From: a virus
Length of the DNA stretch: 34,732 nt
Virus record (IMG/VR): IMGVR_UViG_3300046321_000323
Coordinates: 1-34,732 of that record
Reading direction: 5' to 3' (one strand)
In this document: positions 15,783 to 24,525 of the stretch, in pieces
Layout: every line of letters begins with the position of its first letter
Numbering within the stretch: position 1 is the stretch's first letter
Position numbers and translations under genes: made by a program
Notes under the pieces: model-generated
Databases searched by the model: none
Told to the model about the DNA's origin: nothing
What the model saw: only the letters and a program-made list of their open reading frames with translations

Positions 15783-18355
15783 AAATTGTAATTATTGATA
15801 ATGTTTTTGATAAAATGTCATTTGAAGAATTTGAAACAGAGAACTTAATTGATTTTCTTAGTAATAAATATGAAAAATTTCCAAATGGCAGCCGCATTTA
15901 TCATAATTCAGTTGCAATTTCTAATGATGTTACACCTAATTCAGAAAATGATATTATAAAATTATCTGAATTAAAAGGTGATTTTTTTATTGTAAATTAC
16001 CCAGGCGATCCTATAACCGTCGTAGTTGCAGTTATTGCAATCATAGCAGTTGCAGCAACTGCATTTTTACTACGCCCAAAGGTTCCAAATACAATATCTC
16101 AAGATTTAAATAGTCAAAGTGTTCAATCACCAAATAATAAAACATTATCTGAACGTCAAAATACAGCTAGATTGAATGCCAGAATTCCAGATATTTACGG
16201 TAAAGTTAGGTCAATTCCCGATTTAATTTCTTTACCTTATACATTTTTTGATGCAAATGGTAATGAATTTGAATTATCTTATATGTGTATTGGCAGGGGT
16301 AGCTATTTAATTGAAGATGTTAAAGAAGGTTCTTCTTTAGTCACGGATTTTGCAAATAACGGTTATTGTTTCTATGAACCTTATCAATCTCCGAATAATA
16401 CAATAAAAGATAGCGAATTTGGTACTAATATTGCTCATTCTTTAGTTGCTTATCAAAAACTAAATGCTATTAATAATCAAGTTGTATTAGCTCCAAATGC
16501 TAGTGCATTGCTATCTACTACTGGTTATTTTGCTTTCAATGGTTTAGTTCCTAATTCAGCCAATCAAACAGCCTCTATTACTTCTCAAGTTTGTCGATTA
16601 ATTAGCGGTATTGATTTTTCTGTTATTTTTTCAGTTAGTGATAATATAACTTTAAATTCAACAACTAACCCAAATATTAATGGTAATTATACGATATTAG
16701 GCTTTTCAAGAAGCAATACTGGAATAGGTCTTTATTATTCAATGTCATTATCACCAAGGAACGGTAGTTTTACAGATAACTCTCATACTTATATAACTTC
16801 ATATCCATCTCACTGGCAATTTAATTTACAAAATTATAGTAATCGGAATTTATCTATAAGTAAAGTTGGAACTTCAACAATATTAGGTCCATATAATTTA
16901 ACAGGTAATTCAATTACAAAATTATTATTTAATTTTATCGCACCTAACGGTCAATATAAATTAATAACACCAGTAAATATAAAAATAACTGTAATAGATT
17001 TAACCAATAATACAACAACGGTAACTAATAAATCTTTGTCTGCTGTTAATAAATATGCAAGCCAAAAAGGTTATAGTTTATTTTTAGATATTCCATCTTC
17101 GAATTCATTATCAATAACAATAGAAAGAACTACTAATTTAATAACAGATGTTGCCAATGGAGCAGGGCAAGATGAAATAAGAATAAGAGATTTATATTAT
17201 GGATCACTTATAACACAATCAGATTTTGGAGACGTTACTACTGTATATGCTTTATCATCAACTTCCAATTCAGACAATGAGCGTAAATTTAACTGTTTGG
17301 TTACAAGAAAATTACCCACAAGAATAGCCAACACATATACATTTAATAATAATTTATTAGCAGCTACACAAAGTGCTGATGATATAATTAGTGCTATTTG
17401 TTTAGATAGTAGAATTGGAAAACGTTCTTTAGCTGAAATTGACTTTGAAAATATTTATTCAACAGTGGCTTCAATTAAGAGTTATTTTGGCACATCTGGT
17501 TTAATTACCTGTGGGCAATTTAATTACACATTTGATAAATCAGATTTATCATTTGAAGAAACTATAGCATCTATAGCAGCAAGTTTACATTGCGTAGCTT
17601 ATCGACAAGGTTATCTGATAAAGCTTAAATTTGAAAAAGAAAATACAATTAGTACTCTAATGTTTAATCATCGTAACATAATACCAAACACTCAACAGCG
17701 CGCTGTTAGTTTTGGAATAAGCAATGATTATGATGGCGTTAGTTTTAAATATATTGATCCATTGACTGATTTAGAAGATATTATTTATATTCCAAATAAT
17801 ACAATTGTTAATCCTAAAGAGATTCAATTAATTGGAATTAGAGATAAAAAACAAGCTTATTACCTTGCTTGGCGAGCTTGGAATAAACTTAAATATCAAC
17901 GCATTGCGATTGATATGGAAACAATGCAAGAAAGCAACTTACTTGTAATAAGTGATAAGTTTTTAATATCAGATCAAACTAGATTTGAAACACAAGATGG
18001 TGATATAATTAATCAAGTTGGTTTGACATTAACTCTTAGTGTGAATGTGATTGTTGGAAATGGAGATACTATTTTCTTGCAAAATTATGACGGTACTATA
18101 TCAACTAGAACTATTATTTCACAACCAAACCCAAATGAAGTTATAATAAATTCAGCCCCAACATTGCCTATAATTTTAGATATTGACAGTTATGCTAGAA
18201 CTACATTTATTATATCAAGAGTTGGATCATTAGTCAACTTACCATTTATTTTGACTGAAAAACAACCTGCAAATAAATTTACAAATACATTAAAAGCAAT
18301 TAATTATTCAGATAACTATTATTTGAACGATCATGTTGACCCTAACCTAATATAA
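15779..18355 (+). CDS. Tail tip attachment protein (J-like)
   Basis: This 858-residue protein overlaps the K-like gene by four bases. The N-terminal part (about residues 1-75) resembles lambda gpI: a beta-grasp-like start, then a hydrophobic segment TVVVAVIAIIAVAATAFLL near residue 80. It then has the J-family start, NTARLNARIPDIYGKVRSIP. The rest is beta-rich, with domains expected for baseplate hub and fibronectin-like modules. The I and J functions therefore appear fused. The protein would form the trimeric hub at the tail end, and its C-terminus would contribute to receptor binding. It is shorter than lambda J, consistent with a separate spike gene downstream. Confidence 0.83.
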   Translation: MKIVIIDNVFDKMSFEEFETENLIDFLSNKYEKFPNGSRIYHNSVAISNDVTPNSENDIIKLSELKGDFFIVNYPGDPITVVVAVIAIIAVAATAFLLRPKVPNTISQDLNSQSVQSPNNKTLSERQNTARLNARIPDIYGKVRSIPDLISLPYTFFDANGNEFELSYMCIGRGSYLIEDVKEGSSLVTDFANNGYCFYEPYQSPNNTIKDSEFGTNIAHSLVAYQKLNAINNQVVLAPNASALLSTTGYFAFNGLVPNSANQTASITSQVCRLISGIDFSVIFSVSDNITLNSTTNPNINGNYTILGFSRSNTGIGLYYSMSLSPRNGSFTDNSHTYITSYPSHWQFNLQNYSNRNLSISKVGTSTILGPYNLTGNSITKLLFNFIAPNGQYKLITPVNIKITVIDLTNNTTTVTNKSLSAVNKYASQKGYSLFLDIPSSNSLSITIERTTNLITDVANGAGQDEIRIRDLYYGSLITQSDFGDVTTVYALSSTSNSDNERKFNCLVTRKLPTRIANTYTFNNNLLAATQSADDIISAICLDSRIGKRSLAEIDFENIYSTVASIKSYFGTSGLITCGQFNYTFDKSDLSFEETIASIAASLHCVAYRQGYLIKLKFEKENTISTLMFNHRNIIPNTQQRAVSFGISNDYDGVSFKYIDPLTDLEDIIYIPNNTIVNPKEIQLIGIRDKKQAYYLAWRAWNKLKYQRIAIDMETMQESNLLVISDKFLISDQTRFETQDGDIINQVGLTLTLSVNVIVGNGDTIFLQNYDGTISTRTIISQPNPNEVIINSAPTLPIILDIDSYARTTFIISRVGSLVNLPFILTEKQPANKFTNTLKAINYSDNYYLNDHVDPNLI

Positions 18356-18366
18356 GGAATTTAATA

Positions 18367-20217
18367 ATGCCAGCAATTACACTTACTGATTTGACAAATG
18401 CTAAACGAGACGCTGATGATTTATCTTTGATTGTAAATGGTCTAGCAACAGCACCTGATGTTGTTACCAGACTTGGAACCACAACAAAAACAATAGCTAA
18501 AGCTGTTGCAAGTGCTCAAGTTGGCCCTGTTGGCCCTGTTGGCCCTATAGGTCAAACTGGAACGGTAATAGGCCAAGATGCCCAAATAACCACCGTTAAC
18601 GTTGGTGTAGAACCAGTTCAGTCAGGTTTATCGGGTGCTAATGGATTTGGTAATGCTTATTGCATAAGAACGGAACCGTCAACAATAACAGGTTCTATTA
18701 GACAAATTAAAGTTGCTGCTGAAGTTGCTCAAACAGGAAACGTATTTGTAGTAACTTTAAATGGTGATGGTACTTTAACCACAACAGCTATTAAACCAAT
18801 AACTTTAGCAGCTGGAATAAATACTATTGATATTTTATTACCAATTCAAGCTAGCCAATATGTTGGTATTCAGATGTCAATTGGTCCATATGCTCTTGCA
18901 GGCGGTACTTTTCCAGTATGGTATAGACAAAGTTTAATTACAACAAATTCAACCAAAACAATAGGTGGTAATTATACACTTCAATTTAAAGCTACTATTG
19001 TCGGTCAAGTTTTATCAGATATTTTAAATATTAATAATTCTTTAATTAATATGGATACTTTATTAGATACAAATATTAATGGATCGTTAAGCGGTGATTT
19101 GATAATAGAAGGTGTTGGATCGGTAAACCCATCTATATTCAGAACATCTTCTTTAGCTAACGGCGTAACTTATAAATATTCAGTTGAAGCAAAAGCAAAA
19201 GAAAGATCAGTTTTTAATATCTTTTCTAATAACACAGCCCCTAATATAAATTGCAGTTATGATTTATTGAACGGTACGTCATCTGGTGTAGGTTCGTCAA
19301 TTATAAATTTAGGTAATGGTTGGTATAGATGCGTTGTTCAATTTACATCAACACAAACAGCAATAAGCATAATTCAAAATAGAATTTTTTTACAAACTGG
19401 AACGCAACCTTATATTGGAAATGGTGTTTCAGGTTTATATTTTAATGAAACTAGTCTTTTAGTATTAAATACTAAAAATAACTTATTAACATCATCAAAT
19501 GACTATTCAAATTCAGTTTGGACTAAACAAAACGTAACTGTAAGTTCAAACGTTGCGCAATTTGGTGGGCCAATTATTCCAATTATTAATCAACCTTGGT
19601 TAAATTCAAGTCATGCTGCTTTAGGAACTTCCATAACAATTCAAAATAATTATATTACAAAACTATCATTAACATTAGGAACAATTTTAACTAATCTAGG
19701 TGTAAGTGGTGGTTCTTTAGGTTTATCTCAAACAGGGCATGGAGGTTCATTAGCAATTTACAATCAAATTGTAAATATATCATCCACTACTAAATTAGTA
19801 ACAATGGAAATTGGCACTAATGATTTTGGTGACGGTGCTGTTTCGTTAGGTGTTTTTGGTGATACAACAACAGCAACTTTTTACGGGGCATTATATGCAG
19901 CATTAATTGCAATTAAAACACAAGCTCCAAATTGCTTTATTGTTTTAATGACGCCTTATAGTTCTGATAATAGAACTCCTAATAATATTTATTCAAGAGT
20001 TCGAGCAGACGGCAAAAAATTACTTGATTTTCAAAAAGCAATTATTGAAACTGGCGAATATTTTGGATGGCCAGTTGCTAATTTTGGTCAAGAGGGTGGC
20101 GTTAACTTTTTTACTGCAAATGCATTAACATCAGATGGATTGCATATAAATGCTAAAGGTGGTGGTTTAATGGCATCTTATTTAGCATCTTATATTAATA
20201 AGTTCTCTCCATTATAA
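18367..20217 (+). CDS. Tail fibre or spike with C-terminal SGNH esterase domain
   Basis: This 616-residue protein has three parts. The N-terminal attachment region ends in a short collagen-like GPVGPVGPIGQTG near residues 52-64. The middle is beta-rich and resembles carbohydrate-binding modules, with NGWYRCVVQF and a WTKQNVTVSS segment. The C-terminal 200 residues form an SGNH hydrolase: block I ALGTSIT with Ser422 (Thr instead of the usual Asp before it), block II LGVSGGS, block III EIGTNDFG with Asn485, and block V Asp590-x-x-His593. Such tail spikes remove O-acetyl groups from surface polysaccharide. It is the last gene of the rightward late operon and probably sets host range. Confidence 0.85.
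   Translation: MPAITLTDLTNAKRDADDLSLIVNGLATAPDVVTRLGTTTKTIAKAVASAQVGPVGPVGPIGQTGTVIGQDAQITTVNVGVEPVQSGLSGANGFGNAYCIRTEPSTITGSIRQIKVAAEVAQTGNVFVVTLNGDGTLTTTAIKPITLAAGINTIDILLPIQASQYVGIQMSIGPYALAGGTFPVWYRQSLITTNSTKTIGGNYTLQFKATIVGQVLSDILNINNSLINMDTLLDTNINGSLSGDLIIEGVGSVNPSIFRTSSLANGVTYKYSVEAKAKERSVFNIFSNNTAPNINCSYDLLNGTSSGVGSSIINLGNGWYRCVVQFTSTQTAISIIQNRIFLQTGTQPYIGNGVSGLYFNETSLLVLNTKNNLLTSSNDYSNSVWTKQNVTVSSNVAQFGGPIIPIINQPWLNSSHAALGTSITIQNNYITKLSLTLGTILTNLGVSGGSLGLSQTGHGGSLAIYNQIVNISSTTKLVTMEIGTNDFGDGAVSLGVFGDTTTATFYGALYAALIAIKTQAPNCFIVLMTPYSSDNRTPNNIYSRVRADGKKLLDFQKAIIETGEYFGWPVANFGQEGGVNFFTANALTSDGLHINAKGGGLMASYLASYINKFSPL
18520..18546 (+). repeat. Three GTTGGCCCT units encoding collagen-like triplets
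   Basis: GTTGGCCCT occurs three times in tandem without mismatch, encoding Val-Gly-Pro triplets, followed by GPIGQTG. Gly-X-Y triplets form trimeric stalks in phage fibres. Identical DNA units could expand or contract by slippage and change stalk length. Confidence 0.8.
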
Positions 20218-20628
20218 AATTGATTTATAATAAATAGAGTAAGCTCTCATAAAATCATCAATAGAAATATCGGAAGCGGAATAAACCCCGCTTCCAGCAA
20301 TAGCTACATAAGTCATTGTTCGCACTCGCCATGGTTGACGACTAGCACGATAAATCAGAACTGGCATTAGGCCATGCTTGGCTTGCGCAAGAGTTTGTTG
20401 CCACCAAGGCCCTAGCTGCACAACCTCTTGACGCTTAATCTCAATGGCTAAGCCCGGTATGCCCACAAGATCATATCCGCCTCTGTCACTCTGCAACGTG
20501 TTCCGCTTCACTTCCTCAGAATGACCTTTTTTCCAAAGCTCTTTTTCAATCGCAGACATTAAATCAATAAACATATCTGCGATTTCACGTTCGCCGCGTT
20601 TTCCTTTATTTCTTGCAGTCTTTGACAT
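20212..20628 (-). CDS. PD-(D/E)XK endonuclease, resolvase-like
   Basis: This 138-residue protein has the small resolvase-type PD-(D/E)XK layout: GKRGEREIADMF near the N-terminus with the first acidic residue, GGYDLVGIPGLAIEIKRQ with Asp and the Glu-x-Lys pair around residues 51-66, then QTLAQAKHGLMPVLIYR. It resembles Holliday-junction resolvase or RecU/VRR-like phage nucleases that resolve branched DNA before packaging. It is the last gene of the leftward operon. Its stop shares the palindrome TTATAA with the stop of the convergent tail spike gene. AGGA precedes the ATG. The gene is visibly richer in G+C than its neighbours. Confidence 0.82.
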   Translation of the reverse strand: MSKTARNKGKRGEREIADMFIDLMSAIEKELWKKGHSEEVKRNTLQSDRGGYDLVGIPGLAIEIKRQEVVQLGPWWQQTLAQAKHGLMPVLIYRASRQPWRVRTMTYVAIAGSGVYSASDISIDDFMRAYSIYYKSIL

Positions 20629-20773
20629 TTAAAATTTCCTCTTTATTACACGAACAACATTCGAATTCACCGTGAGTTTCATCAATTGCAAGAAAATCCC
20701 AATCCGGGCAAAAATGTTTATATTTACCTTTTAATTTATCATAAATTATTTTTTCGTTGTCTTTAATTTTCAT
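20606..20773 (-). CDS. Small protein (55 aa) with possible zinc-binding cysteines
   Basis: The ATG at 20773-20771 overlaps the upstream stop (TAATG) and has GAGG ten bases before it. The frame runs 55 codons and overlaps the start of the nuclease gene by 23 bases. The product contains HFCPDWDF and, 16 residues later, ECCSC, so four cysteines and a histidine could bind a zinc ion as a ribbon. No family is recognised. Ribosome site, overlap and cysteine pattern support a real gene in this compact operon. Confidence 0.65.
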   Translation of the reverse strand: MKIKDNEKIIYDKLKGKYKHFCPDWDFLAIDETHGEFECCSCNKEEILNVKDCKK

Positions 20774-21009
20774 TATTCATTCCTCAAAACTTCAACTTTA
20801 ACTGGTGGATGTAAAATACCAATAACAATCAACATAACAAACCCATCGTTATTTAAAACTTCAAGTTCTTCTGGTGTTGGTTTCCAAACGCTTTGCATTT
20901 GATTGCATTGCATTTCATTATTGTAACTATCGCGAATATGTAAAGGATAAACACTTTTTTGATCAATTCCTATGGTTCTAGTCTTACCTTCAAATCTTAG
21001 TGCTTGCAT
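20773..21009 (-). CDS. Conserved small phage protein of unknown function
   Basis: I set the start at the ATG 21009, which has GAGGAG seven bases upstream, instead of a TTG at 21024 that is part of that ribosome site. The 78-residue product begins MQALRFEGKTRTIG and ends with MLIVIGILHPPVKVEV, with WKPTPEELEVLNNDG between. I have seen this arrangement (EGKTRT, then 'w.PtpeEl..l..gg', then 'hPPv') in small phage proteins encoded next to DNA polymerases. Their function is not established. No metal-binding or DNA-binding motif is apparent. Confidence 0.7.
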   Translation of the reverse strand: MQALRFEGKTRTIGIDQKSVYPLHIRDSYNNEMQCNQMQSVWKPTPEELEVLNNDGFVMLIVIGILHPPVKVEVLRNE

Positions 21010-21020
21010 TTTTTTACTCC

Positions 21021-22967
21021 TCAAAATAGTTTTAGTTTTTTGTAATAGCCGATATCTTCTAATATTTTTAATGAAATAGATATATAACGATCATAATCAA
21101 TAGATAAATCAGCCAACGATTTTGGTAAATCCATAAGCGGTAATGCCCCATCTGATTTAGGAACTTTGTTGCCAGATAAAACATAATTAATTTCTCCAAA
21201 CTCATTGTGGGCATAATACCAACGTACAACTTTTCCTAAGTATTGTCCATTTTTTTCACCGCCACCTTTAACATTGCGAACACAAACAAATTTAGTAATA
21301 TCTTGGCAATTTTTTATAGTTTTTTCAATTGGAATTTGTTTAGTTAAAAACTCACATACTGCTTCAACGCATATAGTAGCGTCAGGGTTTTTATGAAATC
21401 TAAAACTTGCTAATTTTTTATCATTCCATGGATTAGAATATGCACCTTTTGTTTTACATGATCCATCCAATTTAACAGCAATATAATTGTTAACATCACG
21501 ACTATAAACAGCTTTATACTGTGTTTCTTCAGTTTTGAAATTTGTTTCATATTCCCATTGTCTAATAATTGCATTCAAATCATCAACTCTAAGTTTAGGA
21601 CATTTAATAACTATACCATCTGTGTTTGCACTAACAACTTGAATTCCTGCAATTTCAATTCTTTCAATCAACATCAAAAGTGAAAGTTGGCCGGTAATAG
21701 TCACTTGCAATAGTAATTGCGGTGAATACAAACTAGAATACATTGAACCAAATTTACCAAAGCTCCCATTAATCGTAATTTTTAAGCTATCTGCAACAAC
21801 AGTGTTTTTAGCTGCTTTAGCCGCAATTCGACGTTCTGTAATTGCATTAAAAACTGTCAAAAATGAATTACTCAAATGTGCAGGGTATAAACCTTGATTA
21901 ATAATAATGCGAGGATAGTAGCTTTCTACATCCCTATCAATTAAAACAAAATTGTCGTCAGCTATATGTGAAACGCATTCTTCACTAGAATGCAAACCCC
22001 CAATACCCAAACGGTATATACTAGAGCCGATCCTAATATCCAAATCTTTAATTTGCTGTGGTAATATTGGCGATCCGTTGTTCTCAAGTGTAAACGCATT
22101 TCTTGATATGATATCCAAAGCATTGCATAAGATGGGATGTGTGAAACTAACGTAATTAGGAACATTATAATGGTAAGTTTCATTAAAATTTACTTTCGGC
22201 TTCTTAGGTCTAAAACCACGAATTTTAGCAATTTCTGATATGATCACTGTTTCTGCAATCTGTGCATCTGATTTAGAGCGTAAATCTTGCCCATAATCAT
22301 CAGACATAGTTGTTCGTAATGCAATTTGATCTTTAAGATTATCATAAATGAGTTGTGTATTTGAAAGATCATTGCAACAATAATAACGAATTTGTGTTTT
22401 TTGCTCTTCTGTTAATAATGCATCAGGCTCAATAGGTAAATCTTGCATACGTTTAGCGTGTAATCGTCCTGCATATGTCTTTAGTGATGCTGATAATGGG
22501 CATACTTCAATCAAATCAATATGATTGAAAGAAATTAATTTAACTTCAAGTTCTTTTGCAATGTCGCGATGTTTTTCACTAAACTTAATTAATCGATCTG
22601 AAATTATTTTTAAATCATTTGTTGAATACATTTCTAATGCACAAGAAATCATTAAATGATCGTAATTAATTGAATTAAATCCAATCAAACAAAATTTATT
22701 TAATATCCACAGTAATTTATTAATTTGAAAATCTAATTTATAATCTTCTAATTCAAAACTAATTATTTTACCTGTATCAATATGTCTAAACCCAATAAAC
22801 CAAAAATTAAAATAACATTCAGTGTCAAATACAAACTTATCACCATAAGGCAATGTTAATAATTCCGCATCTGACATAAAGTCAATTGGATCAAAAACAG
22901 CATGTTCAACATGCTGTTTAAGTTTAATTACCTTAGTTCTTTTTTTCTTCACATCGTCAAAAAACAT
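21021..22967 (-). CDS. Family B DNA polymerase with 3'-5' exonuclease
   Basis: This 648-residue protein is the phage replicative polymerase. The exonuclease domain has Exo I FVFDTE (Asp48, Glu50), Exo II GFNSINYD (Asn98, Asp103) and Exo III YCCND (Tyr196, Asp200). The polymerase domain has motif A DVESYYPR (Asp346), motif B KITINGSFGKFG (Lys396, Asn400) and motif C SANTDG (Asp450). In motif C the first Asp of the usual DTD is Asn448, while the essential second Asp is kept. The length is short for the family. It lies with a clamp gene and two small genes, in overlap with the upstream frame (TAATG). No sign of terminal-protein priming is seen. Confidence 0.9.
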   Translation of the reverse strand: MFFDDVKKKRTKVIKLKQHVEHAVFDPIDFMSDAELLTLPYGDKFVFDTECYFNFWFIGFRHIDTGKIISFELEDYKLDFQINKLLWILNKFCLIGFNSINYDHLMISCALEMYSTNDLKIISDRLIKFSEKHRDIAKELEVKLISFNHIDLIEVCPLSASLKTYAGRLHAKRMQDLPIEPDALLTEEQKTQIRYYCCNDLSNTQLIYDNLKDQIALRTTMSDDYGQDLRSKSDAQIAETVIISEIAKIRGFRPKKPKVNFNETYHYNVPNYVSFTHPILCNALDIISRNAFTLENNGSPILPQQIKDLDIRIGSSIYRLGIGGLHSSEECVSHIADDNFVLIDRDVESYYPRIIINQGLYPAHLSNSFLTVFNAITERRIAAKAAKNTVVADSLKITINGSFGKFGSMYSSLYSPQLLLQVTITGQLSLLMLIERIEIAGIQVVSANTDGIVIKCPKLRVDDLNAIIRQWEYETNFKTEETQYKAVYSRDVNNYIAVKLDGSCKTKGAYSNPWNDKKLASFRFHKNPDATICVEAVCEFLTKQIPIEKTIKNCQDITKFVCVRNVKGGGEKNGQYLGKVVRWYYAHNEFGEINYVLSGNKVPKSDGALPLMDLPKSLADLSIDYDRYISISLKILEDIGYYKKLKLF

Positions 22968-23149
22968 TATGATTTTCCAACCAATGGTTCCGATATTTCA
23001 GAATAAACTTGACCTTTACTATAAGTTAATTTTTCAGTCTCAATAAAAATTAAACGTTGATGGTCATAACAATCTTTAATGGTATAATCAAAACCATTTA
23101 GTGCCTTATAAACTACTTTAGCTTTAACCTTTAATTTATCGATTGACAT
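22967..23149 (-). CDS. Small hypothetical protein (60 aa) between clamp and polymerase
   Basis: It starts inside the end of the clamp gene (19-base overlap) with GAGGT seven bases ahead of the ATG, and stops in a TAATG overlap with the polymerase. The 60-residue product starts MSIDKLKVKAKVVYKALNGF and looks like a small beta-barrel or hairpin protein with charged surface. No motif is recognised. Its translation is probably coupled to both neighbours, so a polymerase-associated role is possible but unproven. Confidence 0.6.
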   Translation of the reverse strand: MSIDKLKVKAKVVYKALNGFDYTIKDCYDHQRLIFIETEKLTYSKGQVYSEISEPLVGKS

Positions 23150-24120
23150 ATAATACCTCTTATGTTTTTTCCATAAAACAAAGCTACTTTATTTGTGTCA
23201 CTACAAAAATCAATTGTTTCAATGTAAGGTAGAACAGATGCTAATTTAGCTGAATTAAATATACCAGTTTGGTCGCATTTTATATCAAAACTTGCAGATA
23301 ATTCGGCTTTCTTGTGGGTATTAATTGCTTCATTGCCAACAATGATATTTATTTCTGCAAATTCAAATAAATTATTAATAGCTTCTTTAAAACCAATAGG
23401 TAATTGTTTTTGTTCAGTTTGTCTATCAAACATTGGAATTAAGTTAGGCCATTTGTCTTGGTATAGTTGCGTTTTAATCCAAGCTTTGTTTTCAAAGTGA
23501 ATTGTTAATGAATTATCACTAAAGCCAAATGCAACAATGCCAAATTTGATTTTACTAAGCAAAGTAATAAATGTTTTAGGAATTACAAGCTCAGGAAAAT
23601 TAATTCCATGCCAATATTCAACTGCAACAATTCTATCGGTTGAAAATACGCTTTGACCTTTGCATAATACACTAGACATTTCGACGCTTGAGCCTGTTTC
23701 TACTGCCCATTGCCCGACAAAATCAAGTGCAGTCCGAAAGTCATTGCTCAGTAAGCCACAAATGGGGTCAGGTTGGCCGCTGGCGAGCAAATCCAAAGGA
23801 TAGCAGGCAATTGGCACTTTGAGCTTGCCGCCCTGTACAGTCAATTTTGAACCGTCCTGCGCTATGCTGTATGCACCATCGATCCTATGTAGCGCGGCAA
23901 GCAAGCGCTTACTCTGCACACATGCTGACAAATCCCCTTGCACTGGATGACCTAAAGTTACAATTCCATTAAACGTGGTCACTTGTTGATCTTCAAATAA
24001 ACAAGCAACTTCTAATGGTGTCCCTGTATCTTTTTGATTTAGACAAACAAATTCAAGAGCTTGAATTAGATCAGATTTTGCTTCAAGTTCTTTTTTTGCA
24101 ACTTTAGGTTTACGTGCCAT
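23131..24120 (-). CDS. DNA polymerase sliding clamp, DnaN-like
   Basis: This 329-residue protein resembles phage beta-clamp homologues. It has GIVTLGHPVQGDLSACVQSK near residues 52-71, followed by LLAALHRIDG and LTVQGGKLKVPIACYP, typical of the first clamp domain. The C-terminal part repeats strand-rich patterns and ends with VALFYGKNIRGII. The clamp would encircle DNA and tether the polymerase encoded just downstream. I take MARKPKVAKKE (ATG at 24120) as the start; an ATG at 24144 is in frame, and neither has a clear ribosome site, so coupling to the upstream gene is likely. The segment near 23760-23940 is about half G+C against one third in the flanks. Confidence 0.72.
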   Translation of the reverse strand: MARKPKVAKKELEAKSDLIQALEFVCLNQKDTGTPLEVACLFEDQQVTTFNGIVTLGHPVQGDLSACVQSKRLLAALHRIDGAYSIAQDGSKLTVQGGKLKVPIACYPLDLLASGQPDPICGLLSNDFRTALDFVGQWAVETGSSVEMSSVLCKGQSVFSTDRIVAVEYWHGINFPELVIPKTFITLLSKIKFGIVAFGFSDNSLTIHFENKAWIKTQLYQDKWPNLIPMFDRQTEQKQLPIGFKEAINNLFEFAEINIIVGNEAINTHKKAELSASFDIKCDQTGIFNSAKLASVLPYIETIDFCSDTNKVALFYGKNIRGIICQSIN

Positions 24121-24295
24121 TATTAATTTGCTTTTTAATATCATCTAAACTATTTGTTATAGCAAAAGCTATACCGTCATTTGTTATGATGGTAACGTTA
24201 CTAACGATATCAATACTAAAAAGTTTTATAGAATTAATATTTACATAAACATCACCAATCTCATTTATAAGCTGTACGCAAATAAAACTTTTCAT
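24110..24295 (-). CDS. Small hypothetical protein (61 aa), FlbD-like pattern
   Basis: AAAGGA lies seven bases before the ATG and the stop overlaps the clamp start. The 61-residue product is a series of short strands ending in a helix: IGDVYVNINSIKLFSID, then VTIITNDGIAFAITNSLDDI. The order 'v.vN...I..i......i...dG..f.v..sl..i' recalls small FlbD-type proteins, also found in phages, but this is a weak resemblance. The function is unknown. Confidence 0.6.
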   Translation of the reverse strand: MKSFICVQLINEIGDVYVNINSIKLFSIDIVSNVTIITNDGIAFAITNSLDDIKKQINNGT

Positions 24296-24306
24296 TTAAT
24301 ATCCTT

Positions 24307-24525
24307 TCAAAATGGTATCATATCAACATGATTATCACAACCTAAAGCAATAATTCTAGCAGGCGGCCTTGCTTTATGAATTTTGCACATTTCTGATTTT
24401 TCATCAAATTCAGAACAATTAATGCAAGTGCGAGTTGCGCTAAGCAAATGATGCTTAATAATTGCTGAAATTTCTTGTGTCATGCCATGAACAGTTGCAA
24501 CTCTATCATTAATTTTAGTACTCAT
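24307..24525 (-). CDS. Small cysteine-rich protein, possible zinc binder
   Basis: The gene starts inside the end of the helicase gene (11-base overlap) with GGAG about eleven bases ahead. The 72-residue product has a helical N-terminus and then CINC, EMCKIH and ALGCD, four cysteines spaced C-x2-C-x9-C-x16-C that could hold a zinc ion. The C-terminal tail HVDMIPF is hydrophobic. Similar small zinc-ribbon proteins accompany phage replication genes. The role is not known. Confidence 0.65.
   Translation of the reverse strand: MSTKINDRVATVHGMTQEISAIIKHHLLSATRTCINCSEFDEKSEMCKIHKARPPARIIALGCDNHVDMIPF

Noticed and set aside
21010-21024. TTG start at 21024 for the small gene upstream of the nuclease cluster
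   Set aside because: The TTG lies in the GAGGAG ribosome site of the better ATG at 21009.
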